Source: Acidobacteriota bacterium (lineage in GTDB: Bacteria; Acidobacteriota; Thermoanaerobaculia; Multivoradales; JAHEKO01). From it: a stretch of DNA of 8,150 bases. How positions within the stretch are numbered: position 1 is the stretch's first letter; each line of letters opens with the position of its first letter. A program made the translations under genes and the position numbers. The DNA lies in assembly GCA_030610025.1 (NCBI GenBank), contig JAUWSP010000104.1, forward strand, positions 1 through 8,150, in the 5' to 3' direction. The notes under the pieces were generated by a model. That model had not been told where the DNA came from. It made no database searches and was given only the letters and a program-made list of their open reading frames with translations. This document shows, piece by piece, positions 1 through 6,313 of the stretch.

Positions 1-40
1 AACGAACAATCCACCGCATGAACCACAAAACACTCCACTC

Positions 41-114
41 CCAACCCCAAAAACCAACCCCGCACCTGGAGCCCCCGGCCCCCCGCCGCCCCCGCCCGCC
101 CCGCTTCAACCCCC
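41..114 (-). repeat. G-tract cluster (C-rich on plus strand), G-quadruplex candidate
   Basis: The plus strand has C runs at 45-48, 58-61, 72-76, 79-84, 89-93, 95-97, 99-102 and 110-114, so the minus strand carries eight G runs within about 70 bases. The four from 79 to 102 are separated by loops of only 4, 1 and 1 bases, which satisfies the usual G3+N1-7 quadruplex rule. The octamer CCAACCCC occurs twice (41-48 and 54-61). Bases 1-60 are almost free of G on the plus strand (three G), so the strand asymmetry is strong. The tract lies just downstream of the hydrolase gene on its transcript strand. The G runs are seen directly; folding is inferred. Confidence 0.6.
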
Positions 115-139
115 AGGCCCTCGGACGGGAGGGTGGGGG
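89..139 (-). terminator. Possible GC-rich hairpin after the left operon
   Basis: Plus-strand bases 89-101 (C5-G-C3-G-C3) face 127-139 (G3-A-G3-T-G5). In the minus-strand transcript 11 of 13 positions pair as G-C, with a loop of 25 bases. The structure begins 5 bases past the hydrolase stop codon, where a terminator would be expected. No U tract follows directly; the nearest is U5, opposite plus-strand 49-53, about 35 bases on. It is therefore not a canonical intrinsic terminator and could be a transcript-stabilising stem or chance pairing between a C-rich and a G-rich stretch. Confidence 0.35.
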
Positions 140-143
140 AGAG

Positions 144-845
144 CTAGTCCGTCAGCTCGTCGACAATCAGCTGCGTCAGGGTGTCAGCCTGATCGGTGCG
201 AAAAACGTGCTGGGCGTGGGCACTGCCATCGAGGATCTCGAGGCGCTTCGGCTCGGGAGCCTGCTCGAACTGCTGCCTCACCCGTGGCAGTAGGCGCTCC
301 TCGCGGCTCACCACGAACAGGAACGAGCTGGCCTTCATTCCATCGGGGTGGACGATCGGTGACGCTGCCAGGAGAATCAACTTGTCGAAGGTGCCTCCCG
401 GAGCTTCCACGCTCGCCTGGGCCACCGCTCCTCCACCCATGCTGGCGCCGAGTGCCGAGACCCGTTGGGCGCCGCGGTGGCGGAGAAACTCCGCTGCCGC
501 CACAACGTCCAGCCAGAGTGCCCCCTCCTCTCCACCCGACGCCGAGTCACCGTAACCCCGGAAGTCCAGGGCCAGAACCTGGAGCCCCTGGCCACTCAGG
601 TGACCCGCCAGGGACTGCCAGCTCTCCTTGTCGAACACCTTGCCGTGGGCAAGCACTACGGCATGGTGTCCCTCGCCATAGAGGTGAGCATGAATCTGCC
701 CACCATCCGAGGCGGTGAAAGAGACCTCCTCCGGCTGCTCGGCCCCCAGGCAAGCTCCGGGAACCGCCAGTGCCGTCACCAGCGCTGCTGAACCGACGCT
801 CAGGGCTGAGCGAATCGCTCGCCGATATCCTGCCAGTCGCGACAT
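144..845 (-). CDS. Exported alpha/beta hydrolase (serine hydrolase fold)
   Basis: This is a 233-residue alpha/beta hydrolase, probably acting outside the cytoplasmic membrane. Residues 1-35 look like a signal peptide: RR-containing n-region, hydrophobic core (about 13-28), likely cleavage after CLGA. The core shows the oxyanion-side AHG (66-68), the DFRGYGDS strand-loop (94-101), the nucleophile elbow GASMGG with Ser135, and a likely catalytic His210 in DGSAHAQH. The acid normally read as Asp in the xxDxLxP loop appears here as Glu182 or Glu183 (SREERLLP). The ATG at 845 was chosen because an AAGGGA-like ribosome site lies upstream and the signal peptide is intact. This overlaps the preceding gene by 46 bp; a GTG at 779 would avoid the overlap but cut the signal peptide. 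An open frame continues upstream to 1106, but only as a shadow of the HAD gene. The substrate cannot be told; esterase or dienelactone hydrolase-like activity is possible. It is the last gene of the left operon. Confidence 0.85.
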   Translation of the reverse strand: MSRLAGYRRAIRSALSVGSAALVTALAVPGACLGAEQPEEVSFTASDGGQIHAHLYGEGHHAVVLAHGKVFDKESWQSLAGHLSGQGLQVLALDFRGYGDSASGGEEGALWLDVVAAAEFLRHRGAQRVSALGASMGGGAVAQASVEAPGGTFDKLILLAASPIVHPDGMKASSFLFVVSREERLLPRVRQQFEQAPEPKRLEILDGSAHAQHVFRTDQADTLTQLIVDELTD

Positions 846-1426
846 CGAAATATCCGTCCCTTCAACTCGTCTTCGGGTCTGGGTGAGCTCCGGTTCCAGG
901 GCCGATCGAGAAGTGCCACCGGCGCCTCCAGAGCGCCAGCAAGCCGGCAGGCCACCTCTGCAGAATCTTCGACGACAAGACTGAAGGAACGACGGGAGAG
1001 CTCCTCGATACTGATGGCCTGAGAGCCGCTGAACAGATCTTCGGACCAGGAGTACTTGTCGAGAAAAGTCAGCGAGTGGTGAGGCACTTCCTGCTTGGAC
1101 AGCCACTCGCGTGAGACCGCTTCGGTGCCTGGCGGGCGACCCGTCACCACTGCCACCTCGTAACCTCGATCCACCCAGGCAGCCAGGACCTCGACCGCAC
1201 CTTCCATGGGCTCGATCTCGGCCAGAACCTCCGGGCGATGCACAGACTTCATGAAGTCGTCCAGGCTCGCGGGCGACAGTCCCAGGGAAACACCCAGGTC
1301 GAAAGACTCGATCTCTTCCAGATCGATCCTTCTGCCGTATTCCTGCTCGAAGACCCTGGCAAACGCCCGGGCCGTCTGGGCGAGAACATCGTCGATGTCG
1401 ACATAGATGCAGCCAGCCATCACCAT
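800..1426 (-). CDS. HAD-superfamily 5'(3')-deoxyribonucleotidase-like phosphatase (NT5C family)
   Basis: This is a 208-residue cytosolic HAD phosphatase, probably removing phosphate from (deoxy)nucleoside monophosphates. HAD motif I is VDIDDVL, with Asp10 as nucleophile and Asp12 as acid/base. Motif II is VVTGRP with Thr95. Lys124 in FLDKYSW is a candidate motif III lysine. Motif IV is VVEDSAEVA with Glu153/Asp154 as metal ligands. A helical cap sits at about 17-75, between motifs I and II (C1 type). The late LLDRPWNR (172-179) resembles the LFDxPxN segment of the NT5C/YorS group, which is the main reason for this family call. Length is typical. The ATG at 1426 is 1 bp after the tag stop codon and has GGAG about 13 bases upstream; an in-frame ATG at 1420 is less well spaced. 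The tight junction with tag suggests coupled translation. Nucleotidase activity is inferred from family; other small phosphate esters are possible. Confidence 0.8.
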   Translation of the reverse strand: MVMAGCIYVDIDDVLAQTARAFARVFEQEYGRRIDLEEIESFDLGVSLGLSPASLDDFMKSVHRPEVLAEIEPMEGAVEVLAAWVDRGYEVAVVTGRPPGTEAVSREWLSKQEVPHHSLTFLDKYSWSEDLFSGSQAISIEELSRRSFSLVVEDSAEVACRLAGALEAPVALLDRPWNRSSPRPEDELKGRIFRCRDWQDIGERFAQP

Positions 1427-1427
1427 C

Positions 1428-1994
1428 TCAACCAGCCAGCTCCGGATACCGAAAGCAGCTCACCACGTGATCGTTCACCATTCCGGCAGCCTGCATATAG
1501 GCGTAGGAGATGGTGCTACCCACGAAGTTGAAACCCCGCTTCTTGAGATCCTTGCTCATGGCATCGGACTCAGCGGTGCTGGCGGGGATCTGATCCATCC
1601 TCTCCCAACTGTTGACCCGAGTTTCACCGCCCACGAACTGCCAGATGTAGACATCGAAATCGCCGAACTCTTCCTGGACTTCCAGGAAGGCTCGTGCGTT
1701 CCGGATCGCCGAGTTGACCTTGAGCTTGTTGCGGATGATGCCGGGGTCGGCCAGCAGCTCTGCGACCTTCTCTTCACCATAGGTAGCCACGATCTCCGGT
1801 CGAAACCCGTCGAAGACCTCCCTGTAGCGTTCCCTCTTCTTCAGGACCGTGGACCAGGAGAGCCCGGCCTGGGCACCGTCCAGGACGAGGAACTCGAAGT
1901 GTTTCCTGTCGTCATGCACCGGCACACCCCACTCATGGTCGTGATACTCGATCATCAGCGGATCGCTGCCGGGCCATTCACATCGGTTCACCAT
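1428..1994 (-). CDS. tag: DNA-3-methyladenine glycosylase I
   Basis: This base-excision repair enzyme cleaves 3-methyladenine from alkylated DNA. The 188 residues match E. coli Tag along their whole length: CEWPGSDPLMIEYHDHEWGVP at the start, AGLSWSTVLKKRERYR, GIIRNKLKVNSAIRNARAFL, SDAMSKDLKKRGFNFVGSTI and MVNDHVVSCFRYP at the end. The zinc snap ligands of Tag correspond to Cys5, His18, His176 and Cys180, all present. The base pocket residues Tyr16 and Trp46 of E. coli correspond to Tyr17 and Trp47, but Glu38 is replaced by Asp39 (LDGAQAGLSW). The ATG at 1994 has a strong GAGGGAG ribosome site 5 bases upstream. It follows the trans-sulfuration gene by 40 bp and precedes the HAD gene by 1 bp. 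Housekeeping Tag is often expressed constitutively, and no Ada-type operator was recognised. Confidence 0.97.
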   Translation of the reverse strand: MVNRCEWPGSDPLMIEYHDHEWGVPVHDDRKHFEFLVLDGAQAGLSWSTVLKKRERYREVFDGFRPEIVATYGEEKVAELLADPGIIRNKLKVNSAIRNARAFLEVQEEFGDFDVYIWQFVGGETRVNSWERMDQIPASTAESDAMSKDLKKRGFNFVGSTISYAYMQAAGMVNDHVVSCFRYPELAG

Positions 1995-2034
1995 TCATTC
2001 TCCCTCATGGTCTGGTCTGGAAGATCGGTACCCA

Positions 2035-3207
2035 TCATTCAGCCAGGGCCTGCTCGAAATCGGCGATCAACTCCGAGGCATCTTCGATGCCCACCGAGAC
2101 ACGAACCAGGTCGTCGCCGATGCCCAGCCTGTCTCGCTCATCCTGCTCCAACCCCAGATGCGAGCTGCGCGCCGGCCGGACGACCAGGGACTCGACACCT
2201 CCCAGGCTCGCGGCATGAATCGGCAGGGTCAACCGCTCCAGGAATCGCTCGGCCAGCCCAGCATCCTGGAGGTAGATCGAGAGCATCCCACCGAAACCCG
2301 AAAAGAGCCGGTCCGCGTAGCGATGGCTTGGACTGGAGGCAAGACCGGGGTAGTTCACCTGCCGAACCGGAGGTTGCTCTTCGAGAAACCGGGCCAGTCT
2401 CGCAGCCGTTTCGTTCTGCCTCTGAACTCGTAGAGCGAGGGTCTTGAGACCCCGCTCCAGGAGAAAGCAGGTATTGGGGTCGAGCGAGCCACCCAGATGA
2501 AGCAACAGGTGGCGCACCTGATCCACCGATGCGGTCGAACCGATCACCGCCCCAGCGACCAGATCACTGTGTCCGTTCAAGTACTTGGTCGCACTGTGAA
2601 CCACCAGATCGAATCCCAGCTCGACGGGCCGGAAATTCACCGGTGTGGCGAAGGTGTTGTCGATCACCGATACCAGGTCGTGGTGCCGGGCAAAATCCAC
2701 CACAGCTTCGAGATCGCCAACCTCCATCAGGGGGTTGGAAATGGCCTCCACGAAGATCAGCCTGGTCTGCGGAGTGAGGGCGCCTTCCCAGGTGCGAGCG
2801 CCGTCAGGTGCGGCGATATCGATCGGGGTGTGGGAGATACCGAGCCTGGACGCATCTCGATGGAGAAAGCTCTGGGTCCCGCCGTAAAGCGTGCGCTGTG
2901 TCAGGAGATGCTCGCCTGCCTTCACATGGGACAGGATCGCCGTTGAAATGGCCGCCATACCGCTGGCCGTGACCAGTGCGGCTTCGGCCGATTCGACAGC
3001 CGCCAGACGGGCCTGCAACGTAAGGTGGTTCGGCGAGTTGCTCAAACGGATGTAGCGCACCGCGTCGTAGGTGGCCTCCTCGCCCATCTCGTAGTTCGCC
3101 GATTGGAAGATCGGGGTGACGACGGCGCCCTCGACGTGGGGCCGAGGCCGACCTGCCTGTACCAGGTTGGTATCGAGTGTCTTGAACCTCAATGAGTATT
3201 CCGGCAT
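2035..3207 (-). CDS. Trans-sulfuration family PLP enzyme (cystathionine gamma-synthase/lyase-like)
   Basis: This is a 390-residue fold-type I PLP enzyme of the Cys/Met metabolism family, cytoplasmic and expected to be tetrameric. The PLP Schiff-base lysine is Lys208 in HSATKYLNGHSD. Asp183 in VIDNTFATP should contact the pyridine nitrogen, Tyr108 in LYGGT should stack on the ring, and Ser82-Gly83-Met84 form the phosphate loop. Tyr52 and Arg54 (RYIRLSN) correspond to the phosphate-binding pair given by the neighbouring subunit. Arg369 in VRVSVGIED should bind the substrate carboxylate; GGVESLVVRPARSSH (336-350) is the usual C-terminal signature. The canonical YxRxxNPT motif reads YIRLSNSPN. 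ATG 3207 was chosen over an upstream in-frame start at 3279 because AAAGGGA sits 8 bases before it and homology begins there. Family members include cystathionine gamma-synthase, beta- and gamma-lyases, methionine gamma-lyase and O-acetylhomoserine sulfhydrylase; sequence alone does not separate them. It is the first gene of the left operon. Confidence 0.9.
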   Translation of the reverse strand: MPEYSLRFKTLDTNLVQAGRPRPHVEGAVVTPIFQSANYEMGEEATYDAVRYIRLSNSPNHLTLQARLAAVESAEAALVTASGMAAISTAILSHVKAGEHLLTQRTLYGGTQSFLHRDASRLGISHTPIDIAAPDGARTWEGALTPQTRLIFVEAISNPLMEVGDLEAVVDFARHHDLVSVIDNTFATPVNFRPVELGFDLVVHSATKYLNGHSDLVAGAVIGSTASVDQVRHLLLHLGGSLDPNTCFLLERGLKTLALRVQRQNETAARLARFLEEQPPVRQVNYPGLASSPSHRYADRLFSGFGGMLSIYLQDAGLAERFLERLTLPIHAASLGGVESLVVRPARSSHLGLEQDERDRLGIGDDLVRVSVGIEDASELIADFEQALAE

Positions 3208-3359
3208 GAGCACATCCCTTTCCAGGCACCGTGTTCGACCCGCAAACCGAACGAGGGAGGCAAAGGCTACCACCTCCATACCCGAGGTGGACGCGTGCTA
3301 GCATCTCGCGGCTCGACTTCGTCATCACACACACCTCTCGCTGCGAGACCTCTTGGACC
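3208..3359. promoter_or_regulatory. Divergent intergenic region with perfect inverted repeat
   Basis: This 152-bp gap separates the divergent trans-sulfuration and sulfatase-fold genes, so promoters for both should lie here. It holds a perfect 7-bp inverted repeat, CCACCTC at 3270-3276 and GAGGTGG at 3284-3290, with a 7-base loop, followed by the 8-bp palindrome TGCTAGCA at 3296-3303. Either could be an operator, or the first a hairpin. No convincing -35/-10 pair stands out on either strand, and there is no room or conserved core for a SAM riboswitch before the trans-sulfuration gene. Confidence 0.4.
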
Positions 3360-5666
3360 ATGTTCCCGACCGCACTGCGGCAATCGCTCCTTGCCATCCT
3401 CGTCGCCTGCCTGTCGCTGACCCTCTCCAGCTGCAGCGATCGACCGCCGGACTCGGAAAAGATCTGGCTGGACTTTGCCCAGGAGGTGTGGCACCAGAGC
3501 GGTAACGTCACCACCGACCTGATCTCGGCTCCCCGAAAATCGGGCCTCGACAATCTCGGCTACGGGTGGAGCCGGGTGCATGCCGACAATCCCGACAGGG
3601 CAGCCCTGGAGATGCGGCAGCAAGTGTCACGATTGTTCTTCTTTTCGGCCGACGGCGACGCCGAAGCGATCGAGATCGAGGTCTCGGCCGTCGGCAAAGG
3701 ACCCCTCAAGCAGACCCCGCTGACGTTGAGCCTGAATGAGAAACGCCTGACAGGGCTGCCCCTGACCAGAGCGTGGCGGCGCCATCGAGTAGAGCTTCCC
3801 GGCAACGCCGTCCGACAGGGGCTCAACCTCCTGGAGCTCCGATTTCCACACCCGAAGAAAGCCCCGAGATGGCGGCACAAGCACAGGCTCAGGCCCCACG
3901 TCCGTAGCCTGAGAATCTTCGCCGCCAACGGCCGCGCCCTGTGGCCACAGCGACCCACCAGCATTTCCCTGATCGACGATTCGGGTTCCTCCCTTGGCCG
4001 CAGCACCATTCAGATGCCCTCCCCGGGCTGGCTCGAGGTGGTTGCCAATCTCCCAGAACGAGCCCGGCTCAGAGCTCGATTCCAAGTCGAGCGTCCGTCA
4101 GGTGTAGATGGTGAGCCTGTTCTGGTCTACGGCAGGCTTCTCGATCAACGGCTCGAGGAGCACCATCTCGCCCAGGAACGGGTCACCGATTCCCTGGAAG
4201 ACCATGAATTCGATGTCGATCTCAGTGCCTGGCAAGGCCAATCGGTCCGCCTCCGACTCGGAGTCGGCGGGCCAGGCAATGCCGTGGTCTCTTGGCAATG
4301 GGCCGTCGTAGAGGGACCCCCTGGACAGACTCGACAGCTCGAGATCGAACCGATCCGCCGGCAAGAGGCGCCGTCGTCGGGCCGACTGGGGCGCCCCGAT
4401 ATCCTGATCGTGCTCCTCGACGCGGCTCGCGCTGACGCCTTCTCTCCCTTTGGGAGTACCCGCCCGACCCCTGCCGTCGAACGGCTTGCCGCGGAGGGCA
4501 CCCGATTCGAGACGGCATTGGCCGCTTCCTCCTGGACAGGTCAGTCGGTCTCCTCCATCCTCACCGGTTTTTTCCCCGACACCCTGGGTGTCGGCCCCTG
4601 GGGGAGTCGCCTGCCCTCTGGAATCGACACGCTGGCCGAGTTGCTGACCCGGATCGGTTACCGGACGGTGCTCTGGACCCAGCACCCCTTCTATAAGCAA
4701 CAGGCAGATCTGAAACGGGGATTTCAGGAGTTCTATCGCCCAGCGTTCCAGGACTACTCGGCCTTGCCGACGCCGGACCAGTTGATGTCCGATCAGCAGC
4801 CCACGCTCGCCTTCGTGCACCTGATGCCGCCACACACTCCGTACACACCTCCACCTCCACACCGCGGGAGCTACAGCTCCTGGTACACAGGGCCGATCGA
4901 GCCAGAAGCGACCTCCCTGAACAGCCTCACGAAGCGACGCGATACCGGGAACCTCACCGATGAGGACCGGCGATACATACGGGACCGTTACGACGAGAAT
5001 GTCGCCTTCGCCGATGCGCAGGTGGGCCTGTTGCTGTCGATGCTCGACTCCGCCGGACGCTACGACTCCAGCCTGGTCATACTGCTGTCGGATCATGGAG
5101 AGGCCTTTCTGGAACATGGCCGCTTTCTTCACACTCGCACGCTCCATCGCGAGATGCTCCAGGTCCCGCTGGTTGTGAAGTGGCCTGACACGGTCTCCGG
5201 CTTCCGGGCCGCGGTAGCGGAGTCCGTCACCCTGGTCGACCTCGTTCCGACCCTGGTCGACGGCCTGGCCGTTCCTGAGAGCAAATCTGGCTTCCAGGGT
5301 CGCAGCCTGCTGCCTGTGGTCTTCGACTCGGCGAGCCGTCATGAGACGCTTTGGGCGACGACCCGCGGCGTCGCTAGCTACCACCAGCCACCTCGGCCCC
5401 AGCAAATGCTCCAGACTTCTCAGTGGAAGATCCTCTTCGATCCCCTCACCGACGAGAGCCGGCTCTACCAGGTCGAGGACGACCCAGCTGAGACACGGGA
5501 TCTATCAGGAGAGCTTCCGATGCGCTCACTGGCTCTTCGCCAGGCACTGCAGAGGCAGGCGACCTTCAACCGCGAGATGCTGCGAGAAGCGGTCGTGCCA
5601 GGACCGATCGAGGAACTGGATGTCGAGCTCGAAGAGCAATTGGAGGCCCTGGGCTATATCAACTGA
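3360..5666 (+). CDS. Sulfatase-fold lipoprotein with Thr at the nucleophile position
   Basis: This is a 768-residue envelope lipoprotein. The signal peptide ends in lipobox LSSC (22-25), so Cys25 should be lipidated; Ser26 at +2 suggests possible outer-membrane sorting. Residues about 80-195 and 222-322 look like two beta-sandwich (jelly-roll) modules, with WxxHRVELP..VRQGLNLLELRF and DLSAWQGQSVRLRLGVGG signatures. From about 345 comes an alkaline phosphatase/sulfatase-fold domain: metal Asp354 in LLDAARAD, nucleophile position Thr393 in SSWTGQSVSSILTG, SDHGE with Asp578-His579, and His591 in FLHTRTLHREMLQVPLVV. The C-terminal part has the sulfatase-like KILFDPLTDESRLYQVEDDPAE and ends LGYIN. 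With no CxPxR or SxPxR motif, formylglycine sulfatase activity is unlikely; Thr nucleophiles occur in LtaS and EptA-type phosphotransferases. The ATG at 3360 has a weak ribosome site but starts a full lipoprotein signal; an in-frame GTG at 3231 would add 43 unlikely residues. It seems monocistronic. The substrate is unknown. Confidence 0.88.
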   Translation: MFPTALRQSLLAILVACLSLTLSSCSDRPPDSEKIWLDFAQEVWHQSGNVTTDLISAPRKSGLDNLGYGWSRVHADNPDRAALEMRQQVSRLFFFSADGDAEAIEIEVSAVGKGPLKQTPLTLSLNEKRLTGLPLTRAWRRHRVELPGNAVRQGLNLLELRFPHPKKAPRWRHKHRLRPHVRSLRIFAANGRALWPQRPTSISLIDDSGSSLGRSTIQMPSPGWLEVVANLPERARLRARFQVERPSGVDGEPVLVYGRLLDQRLEEHHLAQERVTDSLEDHEFDVDLSAWQGQSVRLRLGVGGPGNAVVSWQWAVVEGPPGQTRQLEIEPIRRQEAPSSGRLGRPDILIVLLDAARADAFSPFGSTRPTPAVERLAAEGTRFETALAASSWTGQSVSSILTGFFPDTLGVGPWGSRLPSGIDTLAELLTRIGYRTVLWTQHPFYKQQADLKRGFQEFYRPAFQDYSALPTPDQLMSDQQPTLAFVHLMPPHTPYTPPPPHRGSYSSWYTGPIEPEATSLNSLTKRRDTGNLTDEDRRYIRDRYDENVAFADAQVGLLLSMLDSAGRYDSSLVILLSDHGEAFLEHGRFLHTRTLHREMLQVPLVVKWPDTVSGFRAAVAESVTLVDLVPTLVDGLAVPESKSGFQGRSLLPVVFDSASRHETLWATTRGVASYHQPPRPQQMLQTSQWKILFDPLTDESRLYQVEDDPAETRDLSGELPMRSLALRQALQRQATFNREMLREAVVPGPIEELDVELEEQLEALGYIN

Positions 5667-5696
5667 AGCCCTGGAAACCGACGCTGGACCTTCGTC

Positions 5697-6242
5697 TCAA
5701 CCCGCTCTCTTGAAGAGCGTTCTCACCACCATCACCAGGACCAGTGCAAGACCCACCAGGCAGCACGCCGCAGTGGGCATGGCCAACCACGTCAGCGATT
5801 CCTTCGCCAGATCTGTGCTGCCGAGAGCTGGAGCCCGAAAGGCCGCCAGCATCCAGAAGGTCGAATAGCCCAACGCCCCGATCCCCAGTAGGTAGGCCGC
5901 CAGGCGCTTCGACCCGGCGCCACTCGTCATACCGGCCGCCAGCAGGATCATCGCCAGGGCCGATGTGCCCAGGCCGTTGGCATGCAGGTGCGACCGTTTC
6001 AAGTAGCTCCACGATCTGCCCGCGAGTCTTGCCGCGGCGTCCTGTGGCTCGGCCTCGGAGGCAAGGGTCTTCACGGCCGTTGTCTCGAAACGCTGCTTGA
6101 GGTTGTCCTCGAACAGTCCAAAGATCGCCCCCAGGCTGAATCCCAGGAGCACCGACAGCAGTGCCAACAGGGCTCCGACCCTCATGTCGCGCATCGCCGC
6201 CAACCACGGTTGGCCTCCGGTACCGGATTGAATCGTAGTCAT
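5697..6242 (-). CDS. Four-helix membrane protein of unknown function with HxH motif
   Basis: I do not recognise this 181-residue family with confidence. Four hydrophobic segments are clear at about 22-44, 90-106, 114-135 and 150-173. A polar loop (45-84) between helices 1 and 2 is rich in Glu, Lys and Arg. It ends in SYLKRSHLHANGLGTS, placing His85 and His87 at the mouth of helix 2; these could bind heme or a metal, but that is inference. The second loop carries SGAGSKR and the C-terminus is FKRAG. The ATG at 6242 has GGAGG 10 bases upstream and a second GAGGG directly before it. It is the last gene of the right block, 71 bp after the Sco gene, and converges on the sulfatase-fold gene with 30 bp between stops and no obvious terminator there. 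Its position suggests a role with Sco and the ABC transporter. It does not show the HR-type motif I would expect for DUF420/CtaM, although size and helix number are similar. Confidence 0.8.
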   Translation of the reverse strand: MTTIQSGTGGQPWLAAMRDMRVGALLALLSVLLGFSLGAIFGLFEDNLKQRFETTAVKTLASEAEPQDAAARLAGRSWSYLKRSHLHANGLGTSALAMILLAAGMTSGAGSKRLAAYLLGIGALGYSTFWMLAAFRAPALGSTDLAKESLTWLAMPTAACCLVGLALVLVMVVRTLFKRAG

Positions 6243-6313
6243 CCCTCGTCACCCTCCGTTGGCGTCCATCGAGTCGCCGCCCTGTCTCTCCGATTCCAGC
6301 CGAAGATCATCCT

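Noticed and set aside
18..293. A plus-strand open frame of 91 codons at the left edge
   Set aside because: Its first half is Pro/Arg translation of the C-rich tract and its second half is antisense to the hydrolase.
846..1106. An N-terminal extension of the alpha/beta hydrolase
   Set aside because: These 87 residues overlap the HAD gene in another frame, are Arg/Ser/Gly-rich without structure, and would bury the signal peptide.
1407..2447. A 346-codon plus-strand open frame across the tag and trans-sulfuration genes
   Set aside because: It runs antisense to two well-identified genes, has no domain signature and ends in low-complexity Pro/Arg/His sequence.
3208..3279. A 24-residue N-terminal extension of the trans-sulfuration enzyme
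   Set aside because: The ATG at 3207 has a good ribosome site and matches where family homology begins.
3208..3359. A SAM riboswitch ahead of the trans-sulfuration gene
   Set aside because: The leader is short and I see neither the conserved SAM aptamer core nor a terminator stem next to the start.
4098..5405. A 435-codon open frame antisense to the sulfatase-fold gene
   Set aside because: It lies wholly opposite a gene with clear domain motifs. Its translation is Arg/Gly-rich with no recognisable fold, as expected from antisense frames in GC-rich DNA.
3360..5666. A classical formylglycine-dependent sulfatase
   Set aside because: No C/SxPxR motif is present in the frame; the nucleophile position is Thr393.
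5667..5696. A bidirectional terminator between the convergent genes
   Set aside because: The 30-bp gap has no convincing stem with a T run on either side.
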